From an uncultured Pseudomonadales bacterium (GTDB taxonomy: Bacteria; Pseudomonadota; Gammaproteobacteria; Pseudomonadales; Azotimanducaceae), in assembly GCA_958296405.1 (NCBI GenBank), contig OY282519.1, forward strand, positions 3,332,132 to 3,396,131: 64,000 nucleotides of DNA, read 5' to 3'. The notes beneath the pieces were generated by a model. The model was not told the origin of the DNA and ran no database searches. It was given only the letters and a program-made list of their open reading frames with translations. Position 1 is the first letter of the stretch; the number at the start of each line of letters is the position of its first letter. This document shows positions 1 through 9,336 of the stretch, piece after piece. A program made the position numbers and the translations under genes.

Positions 1-1335
1 CCTGATGTTCTGTTAGTCACCGGCATGCGCGGTGCGGGCAAGACGTTCTGGTGGAGTGCGCTGCAAGAAGGCATGGTGCGCCAGTTGATGGCACAATCCG
101 GTGAACGCACGACATTGAGCGAGAACACCGACGTGCGAGTTGGTTTCGGCGTCAAGCCAGCGCCGGACAACTACCCGGGCGTTGATTCGATGAGGTCGCT
201 GCGCATTAGCCGAGAACCGCGAGACATCTGGCGTACCGTGTTGGCCTGGCAACTGGCAAGGGGTACGGAACACCCGTTGGCCGATCTTGCGTCGTGGGAG
301 TCCCGCACGCACTTCGTGGCTTCCAATGCAGAAGCCGTGGACGTGCTCCTACAAGAGCGCGATGCCGAGTACGGCTGGAACGGCGTGGATTTCCTGCTCC
401 TGTTCGATGGTCTGGACCGGTGCGCCGAAGACTGGGCCGAGACGAACAAGATGGTGCGCGGGCTGCTGCAAGTGGCGCTGGAAGCACGTTCCTACCGGCG
501 GCTTCGCGTCAAGGTGTTCCTGCGTTCTGATCAGGCCGGCGACCAAGCCGTAGCCGCCTTTCCCGATGCTTCCAAGGTGCTGGCCACCAAGGTGGAACTC
601 ACTTGGCCAACTCGCGAGCTCTACGGCCTGCTGTGGCACCACTTGGCCAACGGCCACTACGGCGACATCTTCCGCCCGTACCTGTGGGAGAACTGGCCGC
701 GCGCCGCAACCAAAGAGCACATTGTGTACCCCGTGCCCCGCCGCTTGGTGATGGACGAAGATGCTCAGCGTGAGAAGTTCCACGGCCTTGCCGGTGAGCG
801 CATGGGCGGCAGCTTCTGGCGTGCACAGCCGTACTCGTGGATCGCAGACCATCTCGCCGATGCCCAACGGCGCGTCAGCGCCCGCTCCTTCCTCGCCGCC
901 TTGCGCGCCGCGGCGCACCACACCGAGGACGAGCATCCCGATCACGACCAAGGCCTGCACCCAAAGAGCATCATCCACGGCGTGCAGGAGGCCTCGGCCA
1001 TCCGCGTACGGGAGATGCAAGAGGACCACCCGTGGATCGACCGCGCCATGTCCGCCTTGCGCGGCATGAGCGTTCCGCTGCAGTTCGAGGAGTTCGCCGA
1101 ACGCTGGCGCGAAGAACGGATTGTGGAGAGCTTGTCCGCGGACGCCGAACTGGCCCCACGCCACCTCGCAGACGGCGAGGAAGGTGTTCGGCGCGATCTG
1201 GAAGCCCAAGGCGTGTTCCAGCGCCTGCTCGACGGGCGCGTGAACATCCCGGATGTGTACCGCGTCGGCTATGGGCTGGGAAGGCGGGGCGGTGTGCGGC
1301 CCGTTCAACAACGGGGCTCGTCAAGCCATTTGTGA
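1..1335 (+). CDS. P-loop ATPase of a DISARM-like defence cluster (5' end cut off)
   Basis: The reading frame is open to base 1, so the N-terminus lies outside the window; the ATG at 25 sits inside the Walker A loop (GMRGAGKT, codons from about base 22) and cannot be the true start. A Walker B-like strand ending LLLFDGLDR lies near base 400 and a sensor-like strand (KVFLRSDQ) near base 515, so this is a STAND/AAA-type NTPase. The C-terminal third is helical and ends in a basic tail rich in Gly and Arg. It precedes a DrmA-like helicase and a DrmB-like protein on the same strand, which suggests the ATPase component of a phage-defence operon. The specific family is not recognised. ATPase-helicase clusters such as Hma and DISARM variants are the nearest known comparison. 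Confidence 0.8.
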   Translation, partial: PDVLLVTGMRGAGKTFWWSALQEGMVRQLMAQSGERTTLSENTDVRVGFGVKPAPDNYPGVDSMRSLRISREPRDIWRTVLAWQLARGTEHPLADLASWESRTHFVASNAEAVDVLLQERDAEYGWNGVDFLLLFDGLDRCAEDWAETNKMVRGLLQVALEARSYRRLRVKVFLRSDQAGDQAVAAFPDASKVLATKVELTWPTRELYGLLWHHLANGHYGDIFRPYLWENWPRAATKEHIVYPVPRRLVMDEDAQREKFHGLAGERMGGSFWRAQPYSWIADHLADAQRRVSARSFLAALRAAAHHTEDEHPDHDQGLHPKSIIHGVQEASAIRVREMQEDHPWIDRAMSALRGMSVPLQFEEFAERWREERIVESLSADAELAPRHLADGEEGVRRDLEAQGVFQRLLDGRVNIPDVYRVGYGLGRRGGVRPVQQRGSSSHL

Positions 1336-1471
1336 CTCGACGGCGAATGGGGTGTATGGCGACGCGGGCTGCGACAAGAACGTAGACACGATTTCCTGTC
1401 CCCACCGTTCGAGGGCCGCTGTCGCTGCTGGCACCAACTCTTCCACCGCGCGTTGCCAATCATCGAGCGCG

Positions 1472-1711
1472 ATGGCCTCCGTCGGAACCGGCGGCGCCAC
1501 CCGTGTCACATGGGAGGCACTGCGCGTGGATTGCCACGGCCTCCTCTGGCTATTGGATGAGATGCTCTCGTCTCACGCGGCCAAACCGCAGGCGCTTCAT
1601 CGCGGCCTGTCGGCCATCAGCGAACATCCGCGGTGCCGGCTGCCCAAGGCCGAAGTCCGCCAGCGGTTGGCCTCGTTCGGGACCAAACTGAACAACGGGG
1701 CGGGACGCTGA
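1472..1711 (+). CDS. possible small protein between ATPase and helicase (doubtful)
   Basis: The 430-base gap between the ATPase stop and the helicase start holds an open frame whose last 79 codons (ATG at 1472) read like a small helical protein, with an amphipathic stretch around LLWLLDEML and a basic C-terminus. There is no clear ribosome binding site, and the same frame extends upstream to 1253 inside the ATPase gene. An antisense frame covering 1321-1509 also looks protein-like. I recognise neither. This may be a small accessory component of the defence operon or simply noncoding sequence. Confidence 0.3.
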   Translation: MASVGTGGATRVTWEALRVDCHGLLWLLDEMLSSHAAKPQALHRGLSAISEHPRCRLPKAEVRQRLASFGTKLNNGAGR

Positions 1712-1766
1712 TGCCCCCATCCGTCCGCTAAACTGCCTGAAAGACATCGACCGTCGCAGCGACGCC

Positions 1767-4700
1767 ATGACAGATACCGTCGGCAACTCCATTCCCGCTC
1801 CAACCACCTCTGCGGAAGTCCGCGCCTACCTTGCTCACGCCCTCAACCTAGACCTCATTGGCCCACCCGCCGGCAACGAACTTGCCGATGAGCGCATTCC
1901 CGGCTGGGTGCGGCCTTCCAACTGGTATCTCACCGGATTTCTTGTGCCTTCCGATGCGCCGTCGGAACAGAACGCCGATGCGGACGAAGAAGAAGAGCTA
2001 GACGAAACACCCGCCGTCGCAGGGCTGGCGGAAGAGTCCACGGCGGATCGCAGGCCGGCGCGGCGCGGCTTCTTCCCTTCCTCCATCGGCATCAGCTTTC
2101 TGGTTGCCGAGAACGTCGATGTGCTTGAGGTCACCGCACGCTGGGGCGATTACGCGGTCGCGGATGCCGAAGACGAGAGCGGCAAGCCGATTTCGTTGTG
2201 GCAGCGCAAACCCAACGAAGCCAAGCTGCGGCTCCAACTCGGCACCGAGGGCGCCCACCCGGTGCCGAACTCCAACGGCCTTCTCGTCCATGTCCGGGAA
2301 CGCCCGATAGACGCGAGCAAGCTGCGAGACATGCCAAGCGGTACCCGCGCCGTCTCCATCTTCCTAGTGAACCAACGGGAGCCGGCATCGGAGGACCGCC
2401 TAGCGGACACTGCCTACGCCTTCCAAGCGGAACTCGAAGTGCGCAGCGATCAGCCTTTCGTGCCGAGGCCGAATCCGCGCCATCCGCAGGCAAACGATTG
2501 GGACGATAACGTGGCGGACCTGCACTACGCCGATACGCCCGAATACGCCACCGGGCACGGCATTTCGGCGGATTGGGAACTGCTGAACGGCGCGTGCCGC
2601 AGCGTGCGCACCGCATGGATTGCCCGCGCCCACGTCCAGCGCACGGCAACCGCACAGGTACGGGGCGCGGAACTGTCGATGGAAGCACTTGGCGAACTGG
2701 CTGACGGCCAAGCCGCCGCGGCGGCGTTGATGCCGCTCGTGCAGCAATACCGCACTTGGATCGAATCGCAGCGCGAGGGCTTGTCTGCACTCGCCGGCAC
2801 CCGCCACGAGACCGCTGAGCAACTGTTGCGGCGGGCAGGCTCGGCCGCCGAACGAATGGCCGCCGGCATCAACGCCTTGGTGAAGGACGAAGACGTGCTG
2901 GACGCCTTTCGCATCGCCAACCGCGCGGTAGCCCGCGCCTTGCGGCAGCGTCTGCCAGAGAGTTTCGAGGACGAGCCAACCTGTTGGCGCGCCTTCCAAC
3001 TCGCCTTCATTCTGCTGAACTTGGCAGGCATCGCCGATCCCAACGATCCACACCGGGACACAGTGGACTTGCTGTTCTTTCCCACCGGCGGCGGCAAGAC
3101 CGAGGCGTACCTTGGCCTCGCCGCGTTGGCGATGGTGCTGCGGCGGCTGCGCCATCCGCAGGCCAATGGCAAAGCCGGCGCTGGCGTCAGCGTCGTGATG
3201 CGCTACACATTGCGCCTGCTCACGCTCGATCAGCTAGGCCGCGCTGCCGGCTTGGTCTGCGCCTTGGAGCTCGAGCGCGAGGAAAACGTGAGGCGCTACG
3301 GCGATTGGCCATTCGAGATCGGCCTGTGGGTGGGCAAGGCTGCCACGCCCAACGTGATGGGCAAGAAGGGCGAGAACCGATCCGATACCGCTCGCGCCAA
3401 GACCCGCCAGTTCAAGGCCAACCCAAGAGCTAGGCCGGCACCGATTCCGCTGGAGAATTGTCCGTGGTGTGGGGAACCCTTCGAGCCAGAGTCCTTCACG
3501 CTGCTGCCCAACGACGACAAGCCAACCGAATTGCGGGTGGTGTGCGCCAACTTCGAGTGCGAGTTCAGCGGCGATCGGGCGCTCCCCGTTCTGGGGGTGG
3601 ACGAGCCCATTTACCAGCGTTTGCCAGCGTTTCTGATCGCCACCGTGGACAAGTTCGCTGCCCTGCCGTGGGAGGCGAAATCCGGCAAGCTGCTCGGTAG
3701 CGCCAAACGGCACGACAAACACGGGTTTTATGGCGCTGCAGAATCCGCCGGCCTTGGGGAGAAGCTGCCCCAGCCATTGCCACCGCCCGATCTGGTAATC
3801 CAAGACGAACTGCACTTGATCTCCGGGCCGCTCGGCACGATGGTCGGGCTGTACGAGACAATCATTGATGCCCTGTGTACACGCGAGCTCAGCGAGGGCG
3901 TGCGTGTGCGCCCGAAAATCGTCGCTTCAACGGCCACGGTGCGCCACGCCCAAGAACAGATCCAAGCGCTGTTCGCACGAGGCAACACGCAGATATTCCC
4001 ACCCTCAGGCGTTAGCCGGCAGGATTCATTCTTCGCGCAAACCATTCCGGCGGATGATGAAGCACGGCTCTATCTCGGCATCACGGCGACCGGGCGCAGC
4101 CCCAAGGTGCTGATGCGCCGTGTTTGGCTGGCGCTGATGGCGGCCGCGCAGAAGGCACATCAAGACGCCGGCGGAGCCAAGAACGAAAGCAATCCCGCAG
4201 ACCCGTACATGACCGTGCTTGGGTACTTCAACAGCCTGCGCGAGCTCGGCGGCGCCAGACGCATTCTGGAAGAGGAAGTGAGCAACACCGTGCAACACTA
4301 CGGCGCGCGCAAGCGTGTCGGCGAACAGCGCGGCTTGTTCAGGGACCGGCTGCAGCTATCAGAGGTTCTGGAGCTCACCTCCCGTGTTTCCACAGACAAA
4401 GTCGCAGACGCGCGGCGCCGCTTGGAAGCCATGTTCCACGAAAGGCGCCGCGTGGATTGGGCCATCGCCACCAACATGATCTCGGTGGGCTTGGACATTC
4501 AGCGGCTCGGCCTGATGCTAGTGCTGGGGCAGCCGAAGTCTCACGCCGAGTACATTCAAGCCACCAGCCGAGTGGGGCGGGACCATCATCGCCCCGGCTT
4601 GGTGGCGACGCTGTTGAACACGCACAAACCGAGAGACCGCTCCCATTACGAGCGCTTTCGCCACTTCCACGAGACGTTCTATCGTTCCGTGGAAGCCTCC

Positions 4701-5174
4701 AGCGTTACGCCGTTCTCGGCACGGGCGCTGGACCGGGGTTTCGCCGGCGCAATGGTCGGTCTGTCGCGCCACCTCGTGGGTCGGCTAACACCAGCCGAAG
4801 GAGCCGATCGCATCGCGGAAGCAGGCGCCGAGCTGCAGCGCCGCCTAGCTGCCGCCTTTGCCGAACGCGTCGCCAAGCAGCCGTTCGAGGAAGAGCGCGA
4901 GCGCACTGAACGCCAACGCAACGTGGAACTTCGCGTGCAGGAACTGCTTGCGGCTTGGGGATCCATCGTGGAGGACTACCACCAAGCCAACGTGCTTGTG
5001 AAGTATCAGCAATACGAGATGAAGGGGCGCCGGCCACTGCTGCGCGAAATGCTGGACACGCAGTTCGAATCCGACCTGCACCGTCTGTTTCGCGCCAACC
5101 GCTCCCTGCGGGACGTGGAACCCGAGGTCAACCTGTACCTGCGCGAGCTAAGCGGACGGGACATTCAGCCATGA
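1767..5174 (+). CDS. DrmA-like superfamily 2 helicase (DISARM-type)
   Basis: This is an 1,135-residue SF2 helicase/translocase. Walker A (FPTGGGKTEAY) is near residue 440 and a DExH-like box (QDELHLISGP) near 680. The C-terminal helicase motifs follow: TNMISVGLDIQ near 902 and QATSRVGR near 932. A CxxC...C-x4-C cluster between about 566 and 600 looks like a zinc ribbon inserted between the Walker A and DExH motifs. The N-terminal ~430 residues are a long accessory region. The motif set and length match DrmA, the helicase of DISARM anti-phage systems. The next gene overlaps its stop by ATGA and is a DrmB-like DUF1998 protein, the usual DISARM core pair. No phospholipase-D DrmC or DNA methylase lies downstream. 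The likely role is recognition or translocation on invading DNA. Confidence 0.85.
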   Translation: MTDTVGNSIPAPTTSAEVRAYLAHALNLDLIGPPAGNELADERIPGWVRPSNWYLTGFLVPSDAPSEQNADADEEEELDETPAVAGLAEESTADRRPARRGFFPSSIGISFLVAENVDVLEVTARWGDYAVADAEDESGKPISLWQRKPNEAKLRLQLGTEGAHPVPNSNGLLVHVRERPIDASKLRDMPSGTRAVSIFLVNQREPASEDRLADTAYAFQAELEVRSDQPFVPRPNPRHPQANDWDDNVADLHYADTPEYATGHGISADWELLNGACRSVRTAWIARAHVQRTATAQVRGAELSMEALGELADGQAAAAALMPLVQQYRTWIESQREGLSALAGTRHETAEQLLRRAGSAAERMAAGINALVKDEDVLDAFRIANRAVARALRQRLPESFEDEPTCWRAFQLAFILLNLAGIADPNDPHRDTVDLLFFPTGGGKTEAYLGLAALAMVLRRLRHPQANGKAGAGVSVVMRYTLRLLTLDQLGRAAGLVCALELEREENVRRYGDWPFEIGLWVGKAATPNVMGKKGENRSDTARAKTRQFKANPRARPAPIPLENCPWCGEPFEPESFTLLPNDDKPTELRVVCANFECEFSGDRALPVLGVDEPIYQRLPAFLIATVDKFAALPWEAKSGKLLGSAKRHDKHGFYGAAESAGLGEKLPQPLPPPDLVIQDELHLISGPLGTMVGLYETIIDALCTRELSEGVRVRPKIVASTATVRHAQEQIQALFARGNTQIFPPSGVSRQDSFFAQTIPADDEARLYLGITATGRSPKVLMRRVWLALMAAAQKAHQDAGGAKNESNPADPYMTVLGYFNSLRELGGARRILEEEVSNTVQHYGARKRVGEQRGLFRDRLQLSEVLELTSRVSTDKVADARRRLEAMFHERRRVDWAIATNMISVGLDIQRLGLMLVLGQPKSHAEYIQATSRVGRDHHRPGLVATLLNTHKPRDRSHYERFRHFHETFYRSVEASSVTPFSARALDRGFAGAMVGLSRHLVGRLTPAEGADRIAEAGAELQRRLAAAFAERVAKQPFEEERERTERQRNVELRVQELLAAWGSIVEDYHQANVLVKYQQYEMKGRRPLLREMLDTQFESDLHRLFRANRSLRDVEPEVNLYLRELSGRDIQP

Positions 5175-6988
5175 GCCGCGCTTTCGGCAGCATCCGCCAA
5201 AGCCAAGTGATCACCACCTACGGGCCAGGTGCGCTCATCGACTTGCCGACACATTCCGCCATCGTCGGCGGACTGGACACATGGCCCAAGGACTTGCAGG
5301 AGATCGTAGAGCCGCGGCTCTCGCAGGCCCTGCAGCGCGTCACCGCGGTGCCGGCACCGCGGCTCTACGCGCCACCACCCGCGCCTTCGGAACCGTGGGC
5401 ACCAGCCAAGGGCATCGGCGCGTGGCGGTTCCCCGAGTGGTTCGTGGTACAGGAGGGTGGTTTCTCGGCCAGCAGCGAAAGCGCGGGCCGGCCACAGTCG
5501 CGCCGCTTGGTGCAGCGCAAGGCGCTGGATGAGCGCGGCAGGTTCGAGGGCGTGGACGTGGTACCCACACGCTTCGTGCGCGCCTGCCCGCGTGGACATG
5601 TCGACGACGTGGATTGGCCGGCGTTCGTACATGGGCCGGAGGTGCGTTGCCGCCGGCAACTGTGGCTGGATGAGCGTGGCACCACAGGCGGCCTTGGCGA
5701 ACTTACCGTGCGTTGCGAATGCGGCAAGTCGCGGAACCTCTCGGAAGCATCTGATATTGGCGCGAATCCCTTGGGCCAATGCCGTGGCAGCCGGCCTTGG
5801 CTGGGACGCAACACGAACGAGGAGTGCGATCAGATCAGCCGCCTGCTAATCCGCACAGCCACCAACGCGTACTTTCCACAAGTCGCTAGCGTACTCTCGC
5901 TACCAGACACTGGCTCGGCCGTGCAGGAAGCCGTTGTTGCCGTTTGGGATGTGCTGCAAGCGGTTCAGGACGCCAGTCTGCTCGCCCCATTCAAGTCCGT
6001 GCCGAAAGTTGCCGAAGCGCTCGCTCCCTTTGAGGACGACCAAGTGCTGCGCGCCATCGAGGAGGTGAGAAGCGGCACCGGCCAACTGCGGCCGCTGAAA
6101 GAAGCGGAACTCGAAGCGCTGCTGGGTGCGGACGAGGGCTATGGCGATGAACCGGCAACGGACGCCAACTTCCACGCCCGTCGACTGCCGGAGTCCGCTT
6201 GGCGAAGCGGCACCGACAACGGCGAACGCATCGCTGCGGTCGTCCAACTGCATCGCCTGCGCGAGGTGCTGGCGCTCATCGGCTTCACGCGCTTGGACGC
6301 GGTGACGCCAGACATCCACGGCGATTTCGAGAGCGACGTCATGCGCGCCGAGATCGCCTTGGCCCCGCGCTGGTTTCCGGCTGTCGAGAACCGTGGAGAG
6401 GGCGTGTTCGTGGAACTGCAGGCCGATGCCTTGGCGGCGTGGCTGGAACGTCCCGCTGTGGCAGACCGCGTGGCCAAACTGGCCAAGGGCTACGAAACGT
6501 GGCGGCAAACGCGCACCACGCAGCGTCCCTTTCCGGGCGGCGCGTATGTGCTGCTGCACACGCTCGCCCATCTACTGGTGCAGGCCTTGGCCATGCGCTG
6601 CGGTTATCCGGTCAGCTCCATCCGCGAACGAATCTACGCCGAAGATTTGCCGAGCGGGCGGCGCTACGGCGTCCTGCTGTATACCGGCACGCCAGACGCC
6701 GAGGGCACTTTGGGCGGCTTGGTGCAGCAGGGCCGCCACATCGAAAACCACTTGGCAGATGCGTTGCGTGGCGCGGCGCTGTGCTCCAACGACCCCATCT
6801 GCGCTCAGCACGCGCCCGATGAGAGTGCGGCAACGCTGGAGAGCCGCCCACTGCACGGCGCAGCTTGCCACGGCTGCTCGCTGATCGCCGAGACGTCGTG
6901 TGAAATGCGCAACGACTTTCTAGACCGCGCATTGGTCGTGCCTGTGCTCGGCGTTGAGGACGCCGCGTTCTTCACTCTGCCCGAGTGA
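5171..6988 (+). CDS. DrmB-like DUF1998-domain protein
   Basis: The start at 5171 is chosen because its ATG overlaps the helicase stop (ATGA) and gives the N-terminus MSRAFGSIRQSQ, typical of DrmB-like proteins that begin with a Gly/Ser/Arg-rich segment and a TYGPGALIDLP motif. The protein has 605 residues. A Cys-rich segment near residues 138-190 (CPRGH, then RC and CECG) looks metal-binding. The C-terminal ~130 residues are the DUF1998 module, with a Cys cluster (CSNDPIC near 538, then CHGC and a further Cys near 566-577). In DISARM, DrmB partners DrmA. The same arrangement here implies a helicase-accessory complex. Translational coupling indicates 1:1 co-expression. Confidence 0.85.
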   Translation: MSRAFGSIRQSQVITTYGPGALIDLPTHSAIVGGLDTWPKDLQEIVEPRLSQALQRVTAVPAPRLYAPPPAPSEPWAPAKGIGAWRFPEWFVVQEGGFSASSESAGRPQSRRLVQRKALDERGRFEGVDVVPTRFVRACPRGHVDDVDWPAFVHGPEVRCRRQLWLDERGTTGGLGELTVRCECGKSRNLSEASDIGANPLGQCRGSRPWLGRNTNEECDQISRLLIRTATNAYFPQVASVLSLPDTGSAVQEAVVAVWDVLQAVQDASLLAPFKSVPKVAEALAPFEDDQVLRAIEEVRSGTGQLRPLKEAELEALLGADEGYGDEPATDANFHARRLPESAWRSGTDNGERIAAVVQLHRLREVLALIGFTRLDAVTPDIHGDFESDVMRAEIALAPRWFPAVENRGEGVFVELQADALAAWLERPAVADRVAKLAKGYETWRQTRTTQRPFPGGAYVLLHTLAHLLVQALAMRCGYPVSSIRERIYAEDLPSGRRYGVLLYTGTPDAEGTLGGLVQQGRHIENHLADALRGAALCSNDPICAQHAPDESAATLESRPLHGAACHGCSLIAETSCEMRNDFLDRALVVPVLGVEDAAFFTLPE

Positions 6989-7106
6989 GGCGTGCGGCAA
7001 CGGTGCGCGCGGCCACCATGGCCACGCCAACAGAACCCCGTGCGAGCGCACGCGACGATGAACGTCAACACGGCCTAGCTGTCAGGGAGGCTGGCTCGGC
7101 AATCCG

Positions 7107-8813
7107 ATGGCATCGATATTCTCCAAAGAGCGGACTGTCGCTCCCCACCACTTCAATCGGTGGCTGGCGCCGCTGGCGTCGGTTGCCATCCACCTTTGCA
7201 TCGGCGCCGTCTATGCGTGGAGCCTGTTCAACGCCCCGCTAACGCGGGTCCAAGGTGTTGTTGCCAGCGCCAGCGGAGACTGGAACCTCTCGCAAGTCGT
7301 CTGGATTTTCACAGTCGCAATCGTCTGCCTAGGGCTGGCTGCGGCTTTTGGCGGGCGCTGGTTGGAACAGGTGGGGCCGCGTCTGGTTGGAATGGTGTCC
7401 GCAGCGTGTTGGGGCGGCGGCTTTCTGGTGGCAGCGGCCGGCATCCATGCCCAGCAATTGTGGCTGCTCTATCTGGGGTATGGCGTGCTGGGTGGTTGCG
7501 GTTTGGGCCTAGGCTATGTGTCGCCGGTGAGCATGCTGCTGCGCTGGTTCCCGGACCGGCGCGGGATGGCCACGGGGCTGGCGATCATGGGTTTTGGTGG
7601 CGGCGCCATCATCGCGGCGCCGCTCAAAGAGTTTCTGATCCGCACGTTCTACCGGGCGCCGGAGTATCTGGGCGATGTTGCCAACGTGGAACTGGTGACG
7701 ATAGCGGGGCGGCGTTTTGCGGAAACGGCCGGCGGCCTGCGGGAAGTCGTCATCGTGGCCGCGCACGACGTGCCGCAGATGATCGTTCCCGGCTCGGAAG
7801 GGGTCTATCTGGTCGGGACGGGCAGCGTCGGCATATTAGGGACGTTCATCGTCCTGGGCGTGGTGTATTTCGCGGTGATGGCCGCGGCGGCCTTCGCCTT
7901 CCGCATCCCGCCACCTAGCTGGCACCCGCCCGGCTGGACGCCACCGGATGAGAACAAAGCAATGGCACGCATGATGACGCAGCGCAACGTGGACATTGAC
8001 CAAGCGTTGAAGACACCGCAGTTCTATTTGCTGTGGCTGGTGCTGTGCCTGAACGTGACCGCCGGCATCGGCGTATTGGGCGTGGCCAGCACGATGATGA
8101 CCGAAATTTTCGGTTCCACACTGCCTCATATAGTAGATGGCGCCTTCGTTGCCACTTATGTCGTGATGATTAGCGTGTTCAACATGGGTGGACGGCTTTG
8201 CTGGGCCAGCGCATCGGACTATCTGGGGCGCAAACAGACCTACTGGGTATTCTTTGCTCTGGGAAGCGCGCTGTATCTATCCATTCCGCTCGCCGCCCAC
8301 CAAGTGAGCATCAGCCCGTCGGTCATTTGGCTGGTCTACTTCTATGCGGCAACGATGCTGATTTTCACAATGTACGGCGGCGGCTTTGCCACCATCCCAG
8401 CCTACTTGGCGGACGTGTTCGGCACACGTTTCGTGGGAGGCATTCACGGCCGGCTGCTGACAGCTTGGAGCGCGGCGGGGCTGCTTGGGCCGTTGGCGAT
8501 TACCACACTGCGGCAGCGCGCCGAGGTGCGCGCGATCCGAGACCTAGCCAGCCAAGCCGACCCAGAGACATTCCGCGAACGATTCGGCGCCGGCATCGAC
8601 CAGCTAGAGCTGCTGATACGAGAGAAGACCGTGACGGTGGCCAAGCTGATGGACATCGCGCCCGCCGGCGTGCCGCATCCCGGCGCCTCGCTCTACGACT
8701 CGACGATGTTTCTAATGGTCGGGCTGTTGCTGCTGGCGCTGGTCGCCAACGCGCTGATGCGGCCCGTGACCGAGCGTCACCATATGCCAGTGGAAGGCGG
8801 TCCGCCTGCCTAA
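7107..8813 (+). CDS. MFS transporter, oxalate/formate antiporter (OFA) family-like
   Basis: The product is a 568-residue inner-membrane protein with about 12 transmembrane segments. The N-terminal stretch (IHLCIGAVYAWSLFNAPL) is a hallmark of OFA-type major facilitator carriers, and the second half opens with LKTPQFYLLWLVL, also typical. It is longer than the usual ~430 residues because of extra hydrophilic loops, one at about 190-235 and one near the C-terminus (about 475-530). The substrate cannot be read from sequence; family members move small carboxylates. A GGGAGG lies 16 bases before the ATG, which is long for a ribosome site, so the start is not certain. It is separated from the defence genes by 118 bases and is probably unrelated to them. 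Confidence 0.85.
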   Translation: MASIFSKERTVAPHHFNRWLAPLASVAIHLCIGAVYAWSLFNAPLTRVQGVVASASGDWNLSQVVWIFTVAIVCLGLAAAFGGRWLEQVGPRLVGMVSAACWGGGFLVAAAGIHAQQLWLLYLGYGVLGGCGLGLGYVSPVSMLLRWFPDRRGMATGLAIMGFGGGAIIAAPLKEFLIRTFYRAPEYLGDVANVELVTIAGRRFAETAGGLREVVIVAAHDVPQMIVPGSEGVYLVGTGSVGILGTFIVLGVVYFAVMAAAAFAFRIPPPSWHPPGWTPPDENKAMARMMTQRNVDIDQALKTPQFYLLWLVLCLNVTAGIGVLGVASTMMTEIFGSTLPHIVDGAFVATYVVMISVFNMGGRLCWASASDYLGRKQTYWVFFALGSALYLSIPLAAHQVSISPSVIWLVYFYAATMLIFTMYGGGFATIPAYLADVFGTRFVGGIHGRLLTAWSAAGLLGPLAITTLRQRAEVRAIRDLASQADPETFRERFGAGIDQLELLIREKTVTVAKLMDIAPAGVPHPGASLYDSTMFLMVGLLLLALVANALMRPVTERHHMPVEGGPPA

Positions 8814-9045
8814 GGGTTTCAATAGCGGCGAGCGGCTCGGCACGACGGCGGGAAAGCTGACACGCCGCAGCCGCGGAGAGGTCATTCCGCGCCGCCTCGA
8901 TCCCTTCCAAGATCCGCAGTCGGCGCAGCGCCTCCGGATCGTCCGTCCCGTCCACACGCAGATTCAGGTGGAACGCCCTGTCTCGTGCCAACATCCGCAT
9001 CGTTCGGTCTCCCATGTTGCTTCTCATCTCATAGGCTGCCGAACC

Positions 9046-9075
9046 GCCGCGCCCAAGGGCTTCCTTGGGCGCGGC
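9046..9075. terminator. perfect 13-bp inverted repeat, terminator-like hairpin
   Basis: Bases 9046-9058 and 9063-9075 are perfectly complementary, with a four-base GCTT loop. The stem is very GC-rich. It lies 230 bases after the MFS stop and just before the promoter-like sequence of the giant ligase gene, so it could end MFS transcription. There is no T-run on either side, so factor-independent termination is uncertain. Confidence 0.45.
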
Positions 9076-9108
9076 ACTGTCCAGAAGGTGATGAGCCCGT
9101 TGAAATGC

Positions 9109-9137
9109 TTGACTGCAACGGCGGTCAGACGGAGAAT
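9109..9137 (+). promoter_or_regulatory. sigma70-like promoter for the giant ligase-LRR gene
   Basis: TTGACT (9109-9114) and GAGAAT (9132-9137) are separated by exactly 17 bases. A start near 9144 would leave a leader of about 190 bases before the TTG start codon at 9337. Match to consensus is 5/6 and 4/6. No experimental support. Confidence 0.4.
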
Positions 9138-9240
9138 CTTGCTACTGGAACAGTCGCCTAGGTTGCCCGCGCGCGACATCGCGTTCCGTCTAGGTTTGCG
9201 GCGTTTGATAAATCTTCCTGCTTCCCACATTGCCCGCCGC

Positions 9241-9329
9241 CCCCCAGCGATGGGGGTGTGGTGGGCGAAGGCGAGCTGCGCCAACGCTGTGGCGCACCGC
9301 AAGGGCTGAACAGCCCCGCCAACGGGAGG
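9241..9329 (+). promoter_or_regulatory. structured leader with three hairpins and ribosome binding site
   Basis: Three successive short hairpins precede the giant gene: CCCCCA-GCGA-TGGGGG (9241-9256, a GNRA-type loop), GCGCCA-loop-TGGCGC (9278-9295) and GGGCT-GAAC-AGCCC (9303-9316). They are followed by a strong Shine-Dalgarno sequence GGGAGG (9324-9329), seven bases before the TTG start. Apart from these, the promoter and the upstream terminator-like hairpin, the 8814-9336 interval holds no convincing gene. Confidence 0.4.
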
Positions 9330-9336
9330 CCCAACC

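Noticed and set aside
1253-1335. Possible frameshift joining the ATPase to the 152-codon downstream frame
   Set aside because: The ATPase frame ends naturally in a basic Gly/Arg-rich tail, so no frameshift is needed.
8500-9027. 175-codon minus-strand frame whose first ~70 residues look protein-like
   Set aside because: It would overlap the MFS gene antisense by over 300 bases and becomes Arg/Ser-rich there; possibly a truncated old gene, but not supportable.
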